DNA from: TMED14 sp041192685
GTDB taxonomy: Bacteria; Bacteroidota; Bacteroidia; Flavobacteriales; Schleiferiaceae
DNA length: 6,541 nt
Direction: 5' to 3'
Assembly: GCA_041192685.1 (NCBI GenBank)
Contig: JBEEMM010000081.1
Coordinates: 1-6,541 of the forward strand
Every line of letters starts with the position of its first letter. The stretch's first letter is position 1. The notes beneath the pieces were generated by a model. That model was not told where the DNA came from. It made no database searches and worked only from the letters and a program-made list of their open reading frames with translations. A program made the position numbers and the translations under genes. Shown here in pieces: positions 5,118 to 6,541 of the stretch.

Positions 5118-6365
5118 ATGGAACTCAAGCGTGTCGTAGTCACAGGGCTTGGGGCCCTGACGCCCATAGGCAATACTGTTCCTGAATTTTGGGCTGCCCT
5201 ACTTCAGGGACGCAGTGGTGCTGGGCCTATTACTCATTTTGACGCGTCCAAGTTTAAAACGCAGTTTGCCTGCGAGGTGAAGGGCCTCAATGTAGAAGAC
5301 TTCATCGACCGCAAAGAAATGCGCCGCATGGACCGCTACACTCACCTCGGCTTGATTGCCGCAGAGCAGGCAGTCACTGATTCGGGCCTCGAAGATTCCA
5401 ATCCCGATAAGGACCGCGTTGGCGTTATTTGGGGCTCTGGGGTCGGCGGCATGGACACCCTTACCGAAGAGTACGGCGAGTACTTCAAAAACGGCGAAAA
5501 TCCGCGCTTCAATCCATTCTTCATTCCCAAAATGATTGCCGACATCTGTGGCGGCTACATCTCGATGAAGTACGGCTACCGCGGACCAAACTACACTACG
5601 GTTTCGGCATGCGCCTCGTCGACCAACGCCATTATCGACGCACTTATGCTCATTCGCTTGGGCAAGGCTGACGTCATTATCGCGGGCGGCTCGGAGGCCG
5701 CTGTTTCGGTGGGCGGAATCGGCGGATTCAACTCCATGCACGCTCTTTCTACGCGCAACGACGACTACCTCACGGCATCTAGGCCTTTTGACAAGGACCG
5801 CGACGGCTTTGTATTGGGCGAGGGCGGGGTGACCCTGGTACTTGAAGAGTACGAGCACGCCAAAGCGCGCGGGGCAAAAATCTATGCAGAACTTGCGGGC
5901 GGAGGCCTTTCGGCCGATGCCTACCACCTGACGGCTCCGCACCCCGACGGCCTCGGTGCGCGCAACGTCATGCGCAATGCCCTCAACGATGCGGGAATGA
6001 CGGCAGAAGATATTGACTACGTCAACGTTCACGGAACATCCACCCCCTTGGGCGACATTGCCGAGAGCAAGGCCATTTTGTCGGTCTTTGGCGAGCATGC
6101 CTACCAACTAAACATCAGCTCGACCAAGTCAATGACGGGCCACTTGCTGGGTGCCGCTGGCGCCCTCGAGGCTGCCGTTGCGGTGCTTTCGGTCTACCAC
6201 GACGTCATCCCTCCGACCATAAATCACTTTACGGACGACCCCGAGCTCGACGCTAAACTGAACTTCACCTTCGGAACGCCGCAGAAGCGCATTGTGCGCG
6301 CTGCGCTATCGAACACCTTTGGCTTTGGCGGCCATAACGCATCGGTGATCTTCAAAAAGGTTTAA
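5118..6365 (+). CDS. fabF: Beta-ketoacyl-ACP synthase II
   Basis: A 415-residue condensing enzyme that extends acyl-ACP by two carbons from malonyl-ACP in fatty-acid elongation. The thiolase-fold active site is intact: nucleophile C165 in TTVSACASSTNA, H305 in VNVHGTSTPLGD, and K337 and H342 in STKSMTGHLLGAAGALEA. The glycine-rich C-terminal loop SNTFGFGGHNASVIF (398-412), which gates the pocket, closes the protein. The ATG at 5118 gives the usual opening MELKRVVVTGLGALTPIG; the in-frame ATG at 5079 lies inside acpP and would add 13 unrelated residues. It is ten bases downstream of acpP, whose product is its substrate carrier, and is abutted by rnc. The four Cys-His-His-Lys residues argue for an elongating KAS I/II rather than a KAS III enzyme. 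Confidence 0.98.
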   Translation: MELKRVVVTGLGALTPIGNTVPEFWAALLQGRSGAGPITHFDASKFKTQFACEVKGLNVEDFIDRKEMRRMDRYTHLGLIAAEQAVTDSGLEDSNPDKDRVGVIWGSGVGGMDTLTEEYGEYFKNGENPRFNPFFIPKMIADICGGYISMKYGYRGPNYTTVSACASSTNAIIDALMLIRLGKADVIIAGGSEAAVSVGGIGGFNSMHALSTRNDDYLTASRPFDKDRDGFVLGEGGVTLVLEEYEHAKARGAKIYAELAGGGLSADAYHLTAPHPDGLGARNVMRNALNDAGMTAEDIDYVNVHGTSTPLGDIAESKAILSVFGEHAYQLNISSTKSMTGHLLGAAGALEAAVAVLSVYHDVIPPTINHFTDDPELDAKLNFTFGTPQKRIVRAALSNTFGFGGHNASVIFKKV

Positions 6366-6541
6366 ATGCTGCAGGCCCTCTTTCGCCTGTTTCGCTCCGC
6401 CCCGCCGGAGCATCGCGAACTTCTGGCCGCAATTAAGCAAATGACGGGGCTCCGCCCCAACGATCCCGGAATCTATCTTGCCGCCTTTCGGCGCAAAGTC
6501 AAGACCGACGCCAACCAACGAAGTGCCAACATGCGCTACGA
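6366..6541 (+). CDS. rnc: Ribonuclease III, N-terminal fragment (runs off window)
   Basis: The ATG at 6366 directly abuts the fabF TAA (TAAATG), and the frame stays open to the window edge, giving 58 complete codons. The visible part has a short basic-hydrophobic N-terminus (MLQALFRLFR), then LLAAIKQMTGLRPNDPGIYLAAF-like sequence at 19-41, and ends in ANMRY at the place where RNase III has the ERLEFLGD signature. RNase III cuts double-stranded RNA in rRNA maturation and mRNA turnover. The assignment rests on this partial match and on the acpP-fabF-rnc order typical of Bacteroidota; the catalytic residues lie beyond the window. The normally conserved HRS after the AF pair reads RKV here (43-45). 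Confidence 0.8.
   Translation, partial: MLQALFRLFRSAPPEHRELLAAIKQMTGLRPNDPGIYLAAFRRKVKTDANQRSANMRY

Noticed and set aside
5199..6107. 302-codon minus-strand frame opposite fabF
   Set aside because: fabF is unmistakable here with all active-site residues; the antisense translation has no family features.

Overview
The window looks like a chromosomal segment of a fairly GC-rich member of the Bacteroidota, most likely near the Flavobacteriales. Four things point there: a SprE/PorW-type lipoprotein of the type IX secretion system (T9SS); the acpP-fabF-rnc gene order; TAnnTTTG-like -7 promoter boxes; and no Shine-Dalgarno sequences before the starts I examined. No RNA gene, CRISPR array, insertion sequence or phage gene was seen. 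Coding density is very high; the longest non-coding gap is about 84 bases.

Left part (1-3734): the minus strand carries the N-terminal 427 residues of a SprE/PorW-like lipoprotein, whose C-terminus lies beyond base 1. Divergent from it on the plus strand are an inner-membrane-anchored M23/LytM-type protein and, 21 bases further on, a GH3-family acyl-adenylating enzyme. The LytM domain has lost all four expected zinc/catalytic residues, so it is probably a non-enzymatic cell-wall factor. The linkage suggests, but does not prove, a tie between envelope remodelling and T9SS or gliding.

Middle part (3717-4786): GH3 converges with rnhA (RNase HI). A degenerate 7-bp tandem repeat fills the junction and also encodes the last residues of GH3. 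rnhA overlaps the end of purN (glycinamide ribonucleotide formyltransferase) by 13 bases, so the two form a minus-strand operon transcribed purN then rnhA.

Right part (4787-6541): an 84-bp divergent promoter region separates purN from acpP-fabF-rnc on the plus strand. Acyl carrier protein and beta-ketoacyl-ACP synthase II work together in fatty-acid elongation. rnc (RNase III) begins immediately after the fabF stop and runs off the window.

The most notable points are the catalytically dead LytM protein beside sprE; -7-like boxes sitting only 4-5 bases before GTG starts of the M23-like gene and purN (possible leaderless messages); two divergent promoter regions with nearly identical geometry; and the heptamer repeat across the GH3 stop codon. 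None of these is a clearly new system. The window is mostly conserved core genome with one less-understood envelope cluster.
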